From Candidatus Tayloriibacteriota bacterium (GTDB taxonomy: Bacteria; Patescibacteriota; Minisyncoccia; Phycocordibacterales; PALSA-1337): DNA of 37,297 nt. Below the pieces are notes generated by a model. That model saw only the letters and a list, made by a program, of their open reading frames with translations, did not search any database and was not told the DNA's origin. Location of the stretch: the NCBI GenBank assembly GCA_026395105.1, contig JAPLZH010000005.1, forward strand, positions 1 through 37,297. The letters run 5' to 3'. The position numbers and the translations under genes were made by a program. Below, piece by piece: positions 15,099 to 23,492 of this stretch (position 1 is its first letter; every line of letters starts with the position of its first letter).

Positions 15099-16364
15099 CT
15101 ACTTCTTTAGATTGCTTAATAAGGTCTTTGCTTTTGCTATCTCTGTGTCAGCGTATGTAACAACCTCGTTTTTTGAGTTTGGGCTAAGATTAGTCTCCTG
15201 GCTAATTAGTGTCTTTTGTGACTCCATTTTGTCTATTAGTTTCTGTATATCTCTCGCTTTTTCGGTTGCACCATATGCGTATTGCGCGGTAGCACCGACT
15301 CCACCAACAGAAAGATTGTTTTTTACATCAGGTTTCTCATATATATATTGTGTAGCAGAAGACCATCCATATAGCTGAACCTGGTTTTTTGTAACTGTTT
15401 TTTCGTCAGCAATTATTTTTAATAATTCAGTTTCATTTGATCGTCCTATTGCGTCAATTTTTAAATCCTCAAACTTTTTGTTTATTGATGAGATCATTTT
15501 TTCATCCAAAAGTGTTTTTTCTCCAACCAACACCTTTTCTTTTTCCATAGCAACGTCTTTGTCGTACGAAGTTGAGTCTTTGTTTACAGCCAAGTGCGCC
15601 GCCTCTAGGCCACGCATTACATCCTCAGAAAAACTTTGTGACTTAACCAACGCCGCCTTTTTTTCTACCAAAGACTTTTCTGCGTTCGGTATACTTTCGT
15701 TTTCTAGGGTAATTTTTTCTTCATCACTTATTAGTGGGTCATTTAATCTTTCTTGATAATCATATATTTGATTTTGGACATCAGTAAGTTCGTTTCTAAT
15801 TTGTGCTCGGTTTACATATTCTCCAGTTAGTGTTTTTCTAAGATTTGCTTCTGCTTGTGTGTTTATTATTAGCGCGAAGGCAGAGGTTGTGTCTACCTTC
15901 ACTCTGTCTAGGCTGGTGTTAAACTCCACATACCGCGGGTCTATGGTGTAGAGAATGATATATGAGGCGAGGGTAAGAAGAAGGCCGATGAGGGCGTTTT
16001 GAATAATTTTCTTTCCTTCGGTTTTCGCTGGGATAAGGTCTGTCGTGGCGTATGTAAATCCTCCATAAAAAACCATAATAACAGCTAGAACGACGGCTAT
16101 TCCGACGGCCAGCTTAAACATATAGTTAATATAGTAAGCTAAGTTTGGAATAGTTTTCTGCTGGCCAGTACAACCTGGGCCAGAAACACACGGTAGTGGT
16201 TCCAGAAGAGTATAGGTAATATCTTTTACTGGACGAACTCCAAGATCTACCCCACCTGTGAGGGTGCCAGCGGTCGTCGTCGCAAAGACGAGCGGAACAA
16301 AGGAGAAAAGACAGACGAAAACGGTTATGGCGGAAAAGATAATTTTTTTAATTTGAATTTTCAT
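15099..16364 (-). CDS. Two-helix pilin-like (VirB2/TrbC-type) protein fused to a coiled coil
   Basis: Residues 1-28 form a signal peptide, and two hydrophobic helices follow at about 80-105 (YMFKLAVGIAVVLAVIMVFYG) and 120-143. The GGF between them and a short charged loop are the pattern of VirB2/TrbC pilins and their Parcubacteria relatives. Such proteins usually end soon after the second helix; here about 270 more residues follow, mostly helical and rich in Lys, Glu, Gln and Ala, consistent with a long coiled coil (about 160-330) and a helical end. The C-terminal DNA uses CAA for Gln, and TTG and TCA more often than the surrounding genes. The start overlaps the upstream gene by 17 bases. 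Likely role: structural membrane or fibre subunit of the secretion-like system. Confidence 0.7.
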   Translation of the reverse strand: MKIQIKKIIFSAITVFVCLFSFVPLVFATTTAGTLTGGVDLGVRPVKDITYTLLEPLPCVSGPGCTGQQKTIPNLAYYINYMFKLAVGIAVVLAVIMVFYGGFTYATTDLIPAKTEGKKIIQNALIGLLLTLASYIILYTIDPRYVEFNTSLDRVKVDTTSAFALIINTQAEANLRKTLTGEYVNRAQIRNELTDVQNQIYDYQERLNDPLISDEEKITLENESIPNAEKSLVEKKAALVKSQSFSEDVMRGLEAAHLAVNKDSTSYDKDVAMEKEKVLVGEKTLLDEKMISSINKKFEDLKIDAIGRSNETELLKIIADEKTVTKNQVQLYGWSSATQYIYEKPDVKNNLSVGGVGATAQYAYGATEKARDIQKLIDKMESQKTLISQETNLSPNSKNEVVTYADTEIAKAKTLLSNLKK

Positions 16365-17391
16365 TTGTTATAGAAAAGTTTATTACTGAAGAATTTTCGG
16401 CTTTTTGTAAGATATGCAAAGGGGTCGTGACTTCTGAATATATGGTAGATGCCCCACTCACACCAGACTTCGGTCTTAGAACGACGCTGTTTTTCCCCGC
16501 GAGCTCAGGATATTCTGTTCCGCCGATTAGCCAAATATAATTCATCTTACTCGTCAAAACGTCCTTTTTTGTGAAGTTGTAGGGTGTAGCTAAAACTTCT
16601 ATCTCATTATTCGTCATGGTATATGGAGAAGTAATGGCTTTATTCCAAAGCGTTCCGAAAAGAGGATTCTTTTCATAAAAGACGACCTGCGGATCTTCTG
16701 GTTCTAGATTTATTCCCATTTGCCCGACCATTTCATTCTCAGGAGAAACTACAGTTACGGTTATAAAAGCAGATTTTTGTAAAACATCCCCAGGAAGAGA
16801 TAATCTCTGCTTCCCTCTTCCGGAATCATCCCCTAATACATTTGAATCTTTTTTCCATGTGTAAACTAAATCTTTCGGATTAAGGACTTTTCCACTCTTT
16901 GTCTTAAAATACGGCTGTGCTACTACATATACTGTACCCTGATATGTATAATGCGAAAGTCCTTTATAAAGAGGTGGAACATAGCCATCTGTTTCCCAAA
17001 GAAGGTCTATTTGTGTCGGATTTATGGAGAGTGTTTTTGAAATAATATCACCCGCTGTGCTTTTAATAAGAGCCTTAATTTCTGTCGTCGTTCCCGTATT
17101 ACCGAGAGTCACATTTATAGTTTTTAGTCCGACAGCTTTACTGACGACTTTTTCATTAACGAGCCATGTTATCTCAGAACTGTCTAAGTCCACATTATGA
17201 CTGTCTATAGTTATATCAACCTTACTATTCGGGGTGGGATATGCAGGGTTAGATATCATCTCTATATTTCCTTTAACATAGGCCGGAAGAACACCGCCGA
17301 CTGTTAGCTGGGCGGATGCGTATGAATAAAGGAAAAAGAAAGAAAATATAATAACTGTAGAGAAAAATGTGGCGCGAAATGTTTGCCTCAT
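16348..17391 (-). CDS. Exported beta-rich protein of the secretion locus, unknown family
   Basis: The 347 residues begin with a signal peptide (FFSTVIIFSFFFLYSYASAQ, cleavage probable after the Ala-rich end near 27). The mature part shows repeated beta-sandwich patterns: NSKVDITIDSHNVDLDSSEI, DLVYTWKKDSNVLGDDSGRG and KMNYIWLIGGTEYPELAGKN each resemble PKD/Ig-type strands with a central Trp (TW or IW followed by a turn). No catalytic residues are recognisable. It sits between a small membrane protein and the pilin-like gene, so an extracytoplasmic structural part of the apparatus is the best guess. Confidence 0.7.
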   Translation of the reverse strand: MRQTFRATFFSTVIIFSFFFLYSYASAQLTVGGVLPAYVKGNIEMISNPAYPTPNSKVDITIDSHNVDLDSSEITWLVNEKVVSKAVGLKTINVTLGNTGTTTEIKALIKSTAGDIISKTLSINPTQIDLLWETDGYVPPLYKGLSHYTYQGTVYVVAQPYFKTKSGKVLNPKDLVYTWKKDSNVLGDDSGRGKQRLSLPGDVLQKSAFITVTVVSPENEMVGQMGINLEPEDPQVVFYEKNPLFGTLWNKAITSPYTMTNNEIEVLATPYNFTKKDVLTSKMNYIWLIGGTEYPELAGKNSVVLRPKSGVSGASTIYSEVTTPLHILQKAENSSVINFSITNENSN

Positions 17392-17421
17392 GACGCCTAT
17401 TTTAACATATTTATTAATAAC

Positions 17422-17970
17422 TTATCCAAGTTTTGAGGGGACAGCCATTTCATCAGACGGTTCCTGAGGGTTTTGTATATTCCCCCTCTTTAAACTTTTT
17501 ACAAAAGGGCTATTTTCTACGCCATATGATTTAAATTCTGGGGCGACGCGTGATCTTATCTGATCCACACTCATCGGCTTTTGAGGAATGGGGTTTCTCG
17601 TCTTTAGTCTTATGCTTTTAGCACCCGCTGGATTAATAGCTGCTACTACATTTATTCCAGTTTTATCTTCCACTCTGACCATGAAGAGAATGGCTAGCAT
17701 TGCGGCCGTATTAAAGGGAATTTCTTGTATTAATGGAATGATTTTCGCTATAACGTCTATAATCACGACAGCCACCCTTTTCCCGCTAATTATCCCGAGC
17801 CCTTTAAGGTAAAAATATATTCCGTAAATAACCGCAGCGACCACCTCTACTAGCCCGCCCACCACAGGCAGGAAAAAAGTGATTATGTCTAGAATAATCG
17901 CTGAAAGCACTAAAAAAACACTGGTTGTTGTACTTATTCTGTATTTCGTTTTGTCTTTTTGTTTATCCAT
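17422..17970 (-). CDS. Small membrane protein of the secretion locus
   Basis: The 182 residues contain three hydrophobic segments: about 14-35 (TSVFLVLSAIILDIITFFLP), 37-55 and 68-100 (a longer, partly amphipathic one). The C-terminal half, about 110-182, is polar and basic with many Pro and Arg, and is probably cytoplasmic. The family is not recognised. The first 8 bases overlap the end of virB4, so the two are translationally coupled, as expected for a partner of the ATPase. Confidence 0.7.
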   Translation of the reverse strand: MDKQKDKTKYRISTTTSVFLVLSAIILDIITFFLPVVGGLVEVVAAVIYGIYFYLKGLGIISGKRVAVVIIDVIAKIIPLIQEIPFNTAAMLAILFMVRVEDKTGINVVAAINPAGAKSIRLKTRNPIPQKPMSVDQIRSRVAPEFKSYGVENSPFVKSLKRGNIQNPQEPSDEMAVPSKLG

Positions 17971-19777
17971 TTGCCGCTTCTAAATCTTTCTTTGCCTGCT
18001 TTATGGCTAGAACTTGCTGAGGGTTAGTAGTGATGATTTGATCCTCTGTGTATGAAGCCATAACTTTTAAGGCTACATGCTTCATTCCGACGAAGAATAT
18101 TCCCTCCCCCACATCTGATTCTAAGAGTAAATACTTTTCTTCATCAGTGAGGTTAAATGTTTGCTGAATTTTATCTATGGAAGACGGAGACTGTTTCAAA
18201 AGAATTTGAATAGAAGAGTTCGTGATAATCGGCAAACCGTAAGGAGAGTTTAAAAAGTCATCCACGTCCTGGGTGATCGTCGCTAATCCTAAATAATATT
18301 TTCTTCCACGCTTTGCTAAGCTGAGTAAAAATGATGCGGTGTCTTCTGATTTCATCATAAACCAAGCCTCATCTATTACTAGCAGGCGCTTCTTTAAATT
18401 CTTTCGTACAGCGCTCCAAATATGGTGTGTGACTATGTACATAGCCACAGGTTTTAATTCCTCCTCCATATCTCGAAGGGAGAAAACCACGAATTTTTTA
18501 TCTATATCCACATTCGTCGGTCTATTTATGAATCCAGACCAAGTACCCCTCGTGTATTTAGAAAGTCTCTGAACGAGTGAATCTCCTCCATCCATTCCGG
18601 CTAAAACTAATTCGAAGTCAGATAATAGAGGTGGCTCTGTATTTGAGAAATCTGATTCCGGCGTGATGTCTTTAAGGGCATATGTTTCTGAAATAGCACG
18701 GTCGACTATAGCGTCCTCTGTTTGAGAAAGTCCACCTAACATTATTCGGAAAAGCCCGACGAGGCTCACTATATGTGATCTTAAAACATCTGCCCTAGAT
18801 TCATCTTCTCTAGCGGCGGGCAGATCGAATGGATTAATGTGATGCTCCGAAGCGAGTGATATATTAAAGTACTTCCCTCCTGTAGCCTCGGCCATATATT
18901 CATATTCTTTTTCTGGGTCGATTACTATAACATCTGTATCGAACATGAGCGTGCGTAGAATTTCTAGCTTCGTGGCATAAGATTTTCCAGAACCCGCTTT
19001 TGCAAAAGTGACGGAGTTATAGTTTTCTAGAAGGAATCTATCGAAAAGCACTAGGCTAGAATTATGTCTATTTACTCCATAAAGAATTCCCTTATCTGAC
19101 GTGAGGTCAAATGATACGAATGGGAAAAGGCTAGAAAGAGGCGAAGAATTAAGCTTAGAATGCACCATTAATTCATCATTCGCGAGAGGAAGAATGCTCT
19201 TATAGCCCTGTTCCTGCTGGAACAGGGCGGGTTTTATATATATTAATTTCGACTCCAAAATAGACTTTATTTCCGACTCTATTTTATCTAATTCATTTTC
19301 AGTATTTCCGTATATTGTAATGTATACACCGACATCGAATATCTTTTCCTGGGCCTGCATTAACTGATCTCTTAAGCCTTCTAGGTCCTGATAAGCCGTG
19401 TCTAGAACTGGATCACGCACGAGCCCCTTCTCTTCCCTAGACTGTATCTGGCTTTGCACTTCAGCTACTTTTTTCTGGAAGTGGCGGAGAATTTTCGCTG
19501 TGTCTATGGGGTGAACGAATATGGAAATATTAAAAACTTTGTCCAGATTAATGATGGGTGCGAACCAGCTGTCAGTAAGAAAGCGAGGATAAGAGATGAC
19601 GAAGAATGTTCGGGCCATCTTTTCTCCTAGATTTATTTCTTTCGGACTTATTTTAAGAGCTGATGGGGCGATGATATCTTTTAGCTCTAAAACTCCAGCC
19701 TCATAAATTTCCTGAGGAAGAAGTGATGTTATTTGTGGCGCTTTATTCCCGCCGAATAATTTTGAAAAAATTCCCAT
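17963..19777 (-). CDS. virB4: VirB4/TraC-type secretion ATPase
   Basis: VirB4 is the conserved AAA+/HerA-FtsK-superfamily motor of type IV secretion and conjugation systems, found at the cytoplasmic face of the membrane. The 604 residues contain an N-terminal domain (about 1-240), Walker A AKAGSGKS (259-266), DVIVIDPEKEY (282-292), Walker B RLLVIDEAW (464-472) and the sensor-like ATITQDVDDF (499-508), and end with FFVGMKHVALKVMASYTEDQ. The length is slightly below that of proteobacterial VirB4 (about 780), typical for a form without the long N-terminal extension. The preceding TraC-like gene may supply the missing piece. The start lies 4 nt after that gene. Confidence 0.93.
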   Translation of the reverse strand: MGIFSKLFGGNKAPQITSLLPQEIYEAGVLELKDIIAPSALKISPKEINLGEKMARTFFVISYPRFLTDSWFAPIINLDKVFNISIFVHPIDTAKILRHFQKKVAEVQSQIQSREEKGLVRDPVLDTAYQDLEGLRDQLMQAQEKIFDVGVYITIYGNTENELDKIESEIKSILESKLIYIKPALFQQEQGYKSILPLANDELMVHSKLNSSPLSSLFPFVSFDLTSDKGILYGVNRHNSSLVLFDRFLLENYNSVTFAKAGSGKSYATKLEILRTLMFDTDVIVIDPEKEYEYMAEATGGKYFNISLASEHHINPFDLPAAREDESRADVLRSHIVSLVGLFRIMLGGLSQTEDAIVDRAISETYALKDITPESDFSNTEPPLLSDFELVLAGMDGGDSLVQRLSKYTRGTWSGFINRPTNVDIDKKFVVFSLRDMEEELKPVAMYIVTHHIWSAVRKNLKKRLLVIDEAWFMMKSEDTASFLLSLAKRGRKYYLGLATITQDVDDFLNSPYGLPIITNSSIQILLKQSPSSIDKIQQTFNLTDEEKYLLLESDVGEGIFFVGMKHVALKVMASYTEDQIITTNPQQVLAIKQAKKDLEAANG

Positions 19778-19781
19778 AATT

Positions 19782-20414
19782 TTATGTTATTTGAATCGGC
19801 TTTTCCACATCCCCTGGATTAAATATCTTATAAAACAGCTCGACGATTTCCTCAGTACCTAGCGGAACGACTCTGATTCCTGAGCGAATAAGTCCCTGCT
19901 CCACCACACTCACCCTCTGGTCTAGCTGACTTCTATTTTCTTCGAAGTCTTCCGTCTTTGATACCGCAGAATCTCTTCTATTTAAAATATTCGTGATCGG
20001 ATTTCCTTTTGTCTTAATGAGAGTCGGAGAATATGGAATGACTATAAAGAAACTCTTATTCATAATATTCGTCTGCTCAGTGAAAGTGCGAATAAATTCT
20101 ATATATTCCCTCGTCTGTATTTTCATAAGTTCACTTAGCTGTTCTTTGTATCTATCCTCTAAAAGATTAAGATAGGGCCTGATATCTAGGCGCTTTGACT
20201 GTATGAAAAACTGAACTGAGAAATCCAGAGAGTTTAAAAAGTTCTGAAACTGCATGATGATAGCGTTCTGTTCATCTCCTGATTTTAAGGCAAAGTTAAG
20301 GGAGGAGGCCATGATGATAGCGCGCATTCCCCCGTCTTTAAGTATAACGACGCCGTCACGGACTTCTTTGATGGGGACGAAATCTTGAGTTGTGTTTTGT
20401 GAAGGAGCTAACAT
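19782..20414 (-). CDS. TraC-like accessory protein preceding VirB4
   Basis: This 210-residue soluble protein has no signal peptide. The N-terminus, DFVPIKEVRDGVVILKDGGM with RAIIMASSLNFALKS, looks like the beta-strand start of VirB4/TraC N-terminal domains, and the region IRPYLNLLEDRYKEQ plus FFIVIPYSP also resembles the helical N-terminal region of conjugative ATPases. Walker motifs are absent, so it is not an ATPase by itself. It overlaps the PrgI gene by one base (TAATG) and lies 4 nt before virB4. The likely interpretation is a separated N-terminal or adaptor module for VirB4. Confidence 0.65.
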   Translation of the reverse strand: MLAPSQNTTQDFVPIKEVRDGVVILKDGGMRAIIMASSLNFALKSGDEQNAIIMQFQNFLNSLDFSVQFFIQSKRLDIRPYLNLLEDRYKEQLSELMKIQTREYIEFIRTFTEQTNIMNKSFFIVIPYSPTLIKTKGNPITNILNRRDSAVSKTEDFEENRSQLDQRVSVVEQGLIRSGIRVVPLGTEEIVELFYKIFNPGDVEKPIQIT

Positions 20415-20860
20415 TATCTTTGATTTTTATTTGAATAAATACTTTCGTGAATATCTAGGCTCCACGCTAAATCTTTTAATTTACTTTCAGAAAGTTTCGG
20501 CACAGATAGTCTGGTTAGGGCGCTAGCATCTTCTTTCATTTCGGCATTTGTTTTTTTACCTAATTCTTTTGCAGTCAGTTCAGTCTTTTTCCACAGATAA
20601 AGTTTTTTATGAATGGCGTAAGTAAAAGCAGATTCTACCATATTTATAAAAGGCTTATTATTTACTTTATAGAAAGACAGAGCTAGAACAAAGGCCACCA
20701 CGACTAATATGATTGGGATGGCGAGCATTGTATACGGAATAACGCGGTAAATTATAAAGGAAAGACCGGCCCCACCAGCAATGTATACGAACTGCTTTAG
20801 TGTGAATGGGCCGAAGATTTTATCTTCAACTTCTATGAACTGAGGGACTTGAAAGTTCAT
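20414..20860 (-). CDS. PrgI-family membrane protein
   Basis: PrgI-family proteins are small inner-membrane components of Gram-positive-type conjugative type IV secretion systems, topologically similar to VirB3. The 148 residues open with MNFQVPQFIEVEDKIFGPFT, the family signature (VPQFI..EDKI.GP.T..Q), followed by two membrane helices at about 25-42 and 46-66. FINMVESAFTYAIHKKLYLW is also characteristic. The C-terminal 50 residues are polar. The order PrgI, TraC-like, VirB4 corresponds to the VirB3-VirB4 arrangement of classical systems. It overlaps the next gene by one base. Confidence 0.85.
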   Translation of the reverse strand: MNFQVPQFIEVEDKIFGPFTLKQFVYIAGGAGLSFIIYRVIPYTMLAIPIILVVVAFVLALSFYKVNNKPFINMVESAFTYAIHKKLYLWKKTELTAKELGKKTNAEMKEDASALTRLSVPKLSESKLKDLAWSLDIHESIYSNKNQR

Positions 20861-20874
20861 GCGTATATTTTACG

Positions 20875-21396
20875 CTATTTTATCGGTTCACGGTAGGGGT
20901 CAGACGTGTATGAATTCTGTGGAGGAGGAACATCTATCTTTTTCACTGTAGTTAGGGTGCCCTGAAGGCCCTGATCGAGGAGATTTGGGACATTTGGGAC
21001 GGATGAGAGGGTGGAAGATGTGGTGGGTGCCGACGGAATTACCAGGGAAGATTCCTGTGTTGTTTGTGGGGATGTGTTTATTTGTGCTGGATTTTCATTA
21101 GTATTTTGATTTTCTAGACTAGAGCGCATCTTTTCCCTAAGAGGCATGAGAACTTCGGTGTTAAATGTATTTACGAGCTCCCCCGCTAGTTTTTCGTCTA
21201 TTTCTAAATTACCTGCGACCTCTCCGATTAGACGATCCCTTTTAATATTTCCAAAAAGAAAAGATTTGACGATACCGACGAACTGCCCCACCTGATCTAT
21301 GTGTAAGGAATACTTTGTAGGAATAGATGCTATCTTATCATCGAAATCTACAGAGTTAATATATTCTTTTATTTCTGGTGAGATATTATTTTCCAT
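20875..21396 (-). CDS. Conserved-looking helical protein of the secretion locus
   Basis: The 173 residues lack a signal peptide or membrane segment. About 1-100 are amphipathic helices (INSVDFDDKIASIPTKYSLH, VGIVKSFLFGNIKRDRLIGE), and about 105-173 form a low-complexity tail of Gln, Thr, Ser, Pro and Asn that is probably disordered. No known domain is recognised. It lies between the virB6-like gene and prgI within the compact unit, so a cytoplasmic accessory role is likely. Confidence 0.65.
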   Translation of the reverse strand: MENNISPEIKEYINSVDFDDKIASIPTKYSLHIDQVGQFVGIVKSFLFGNIKRDRLIGEVAGNLEIDEKLAGELVNTFNTEVLMPLREKMRSSLENQNTNENPAQINTSPQTTQESSLVIPSAPTTSSTLSSVPNVPNLLDQGLQGTLTTVKKIDVPPPQNSYTSDPYREPIK

Positions 21397-21445
21397 TTTT
21401 TATATTTTAACTACTACTTGTGCTTGTTACTGCCACCTTTGGTTC

Positions 21446-23476
21446 TTATGGTAAATTGAAATCTTTTCTATTCTTGTTTATATATGCACCAGCTGACGGG
21501 CCCTTTCCTGCTTTATGTTCGGATAGTATTTTTTTGGCCAGTGCAGTCGTCAATTTTACATTAGTATTATTTTCTTGGAGTTTCTTAATCTGAGATCCTG
21601 TAAGAATATTTGCCGCCTCCGTACCCATCAAAGCACTCTTATCTATATTTTCTTCATTACCTTTTCCTGCACTAGCTTCGTGGATTGCCATTAGGTCTTC
21701 TGTATCAAGCTTGGTGAAGTTACTCTTTGTTTTACTATCCATATGCTCCTTTTCTCCCAAAGCTTTTACAAAGCCATTATGCCTTGCTCCTATTAATTTA
21801 TCATAATCCTCCTGCTTAACTTCACCGGCCTGTAACTTCTTTTCTACCGCATCATAATAAGACTGAGGTAACATAGCAGCGATGGTCTCACCCTTCTCCT
21901 TATTTTCTTTGAGAATGTCTTTTACACCGATATTCTGTATTTCTGCAGGGGACATTTTATTAAGTTTGTCAGCAAGATCATTTTTTGACTCAGCGCTATC
22001 TTTATTAAACTTTTTAAGTGATTCGCCTAGGGCTGCTTCATTTGATAATTCAATTCCTTTTTTAGCAATGTCTTTTGATGTTTTTGATTCGCTTTCAGCT
22101 AATTTTCCTAGAGTGCTACCCTGAATTGCCTGTGTTGTCATGGCCCTAAATGCACGGCCCGTTCTACTATTACCAAGCGCGGTATTTCCCCACTTCTTGT
22201 CTGTTGCCTCTACGCTTTTTCCGAACTTCTCGACTGCCCACCTACCACCCATCTGGTAAGCTCCTGCCTTCGCCATACTCCACGGATTAAGTTTGTCCTG
22301 TGCCCAGCCGGTTCCTTTTTCTGCCCAGGAGGTAACGGCTTTCGCCCCTTCTATTCCAGAATCCTTCGCTGCTTTTAATGCGGCTAAGAATAATGATAAA
22401 AGTATGAAGTAGTTTATGAGTATTCCGATAGCGCTCTGCCCAGGATTCGCGAGGAAACTTCCGAAAGTACTTACTGCCTGCTGGCTAGCTAAAGCGCTAG
22501 TCGCCCCGGAAGATGCGGAGATGGTATTTGCTATATGTGCTATTTCTGATTCTGTGGCATTCGCTGACGGCTCTAATATTTTAAGGGCTATGTAGATAAT
22601 AGCTAAGAATATAGGTGCAAAAGTGGCCTGAGAGATAAACTGCTTCCAGTATTTTCCACCTTCTGATCCTAAATGATCACTGAGAACTGGTATTTTAATG
22701 AAGGAAAAGGCAAAGAGAGGAGATATGGCGAGGAATATTATGAGCTGTATCGTTCGGAGTAACATGAGCACAGCACCAGCAGCGAAAACTATTCCCGCGA
22801 CGACCATTATTATTCCAGAGACAGCAGCCTGTACGAAAAATGTAATAGGGTTCGCTAATTTATCCTTCGTAATTCCTTTGTACACTGACGGAAGCTTCAT
22901 TCCATTCATGAATACATCAGAGAGGCCACCGTCTAGTCCTGCGGAGCTACCCAGACTAACTTCTGCTGTCCTGTCCGGAATTATCGCATCATAGATACCG
23001 ATAGCCACCACATTCGTAGCATCGATAATAGTCTTTGTTATAAATAAACTGAAGTTTATAAATAATCCGGCGAAGACTATGCTTACCACTAACTTTTTTA
23101 CGCTTGATGAATCACCCTTCCCTACTATTGTGGCTATAGAAACATAGAGTAGGATGAAAATAAAGAATATGCTTGAAAAATCTCTAAGCACAGTCCAGAC
23201 TACATTAATTCCTGGAACACCAGCGACGATCTTTGATATTTGTAAAGTTAGAGAAATCGCTACGTTTAAGGCTAAACCTCCGACGACCACAGTGTATGAG
23301 CAAATGGTTTGGAATGCGCTACCGAGTACGTATAAGATTTGATCAACGACAAAGATGAAACCATCCGCCACTAAACCTCCTCCATTTTGTGCAAAGGAAA
23401 TGTGTGGCAAAAGTAAAGCTGAAAGAGCTGTTATGCTAAGGAGTGTGAAGAGTTTTGTGGTTAGTCTCTTTTTCAT
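21446..23476 (-). CDS. VirB6/TrbL-like polytopic membrane protein
   Basis: VirB6/TrbL proteins form the inner-membrane channel part of type IV secretion systems. The 676 residues start with a signal-type hydrophobic segment (about 8-29), then about seven further membrane helices up to residue 370, including VWTVLRDFSSIFFIFILLYV, LVVSIVFAGLFINFSLFITK and IILFLAISPLFAFSFIKIPV-like segments. The motif of a long central loop flanked by helices is the family pattern. The last 300 residues are hydrophilic and helical, rich in Lys, Glu and Asn, and presumably cytoplasmic. They contain degenerate helical units such as NKMSPAEIQNIGVKDI. This extended tail is longer than usual for VirB6. It lies 16 nt downstream of the Cys-rich protein gene. 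Confidence 0.85.
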   Translation of the reverse strand: MKKRLTTKLFTLLSITALSALLLPHISFAQNGGGLVADGFIFVVDQILYVLGSAFQTICSYTVVVGGLALNVAISLTLQISKIVAGVPGINVVWTVLRDFSSIFFIFILLYVSIATIVGKGDSSSVKKLVVSIVFAGLFINFSLFITKTIIDATNVVAIGIYDAIIPDRTAEVSLGSSAGLDGGLSDVFMNGMKLPSVYKGITKDKLANPITFFVQAAVSGIIMVVAGIVFAAGAVLMLLRTIQLIIFLAISPLFAFSFIKIPVLSDHLGSEGGKYWKQFISQATFAPIFLAIIYIALKILEPSANATESEIAHIANTISASSGATSALASQQAVSTFGSFLANPGQSAIGILINYFILLSLFLAALKAAKDSGIEGAKAVTSWAEKGTGWAQDKLNPWSMAKAGAYQMGGRWAVEKFGKSVEATDKKWGNTALGNSRTGRAFRAMTTQAIQGSTLGKLAESESKTSKDIAKKGIELSNEAALGESLKKFNKDSAESKNDLADKLNKMSPAEIQNIGVKDILKENKEKGETIAAMLPQSYYDAVEKKLQAGEVKQEDYDKLIGARHNGFVKALGEKEHMDSKTKSNFTKLDTEDLMAIHEASAGKGNEENIDKSALMGTEAANILTGSQIKKLQENNTNVKLTTALAKKILSEHKAGKGPSAGAYINKNRKDFNLP

Positions 23477-23492
23477 TAGTTATATAAGTATA

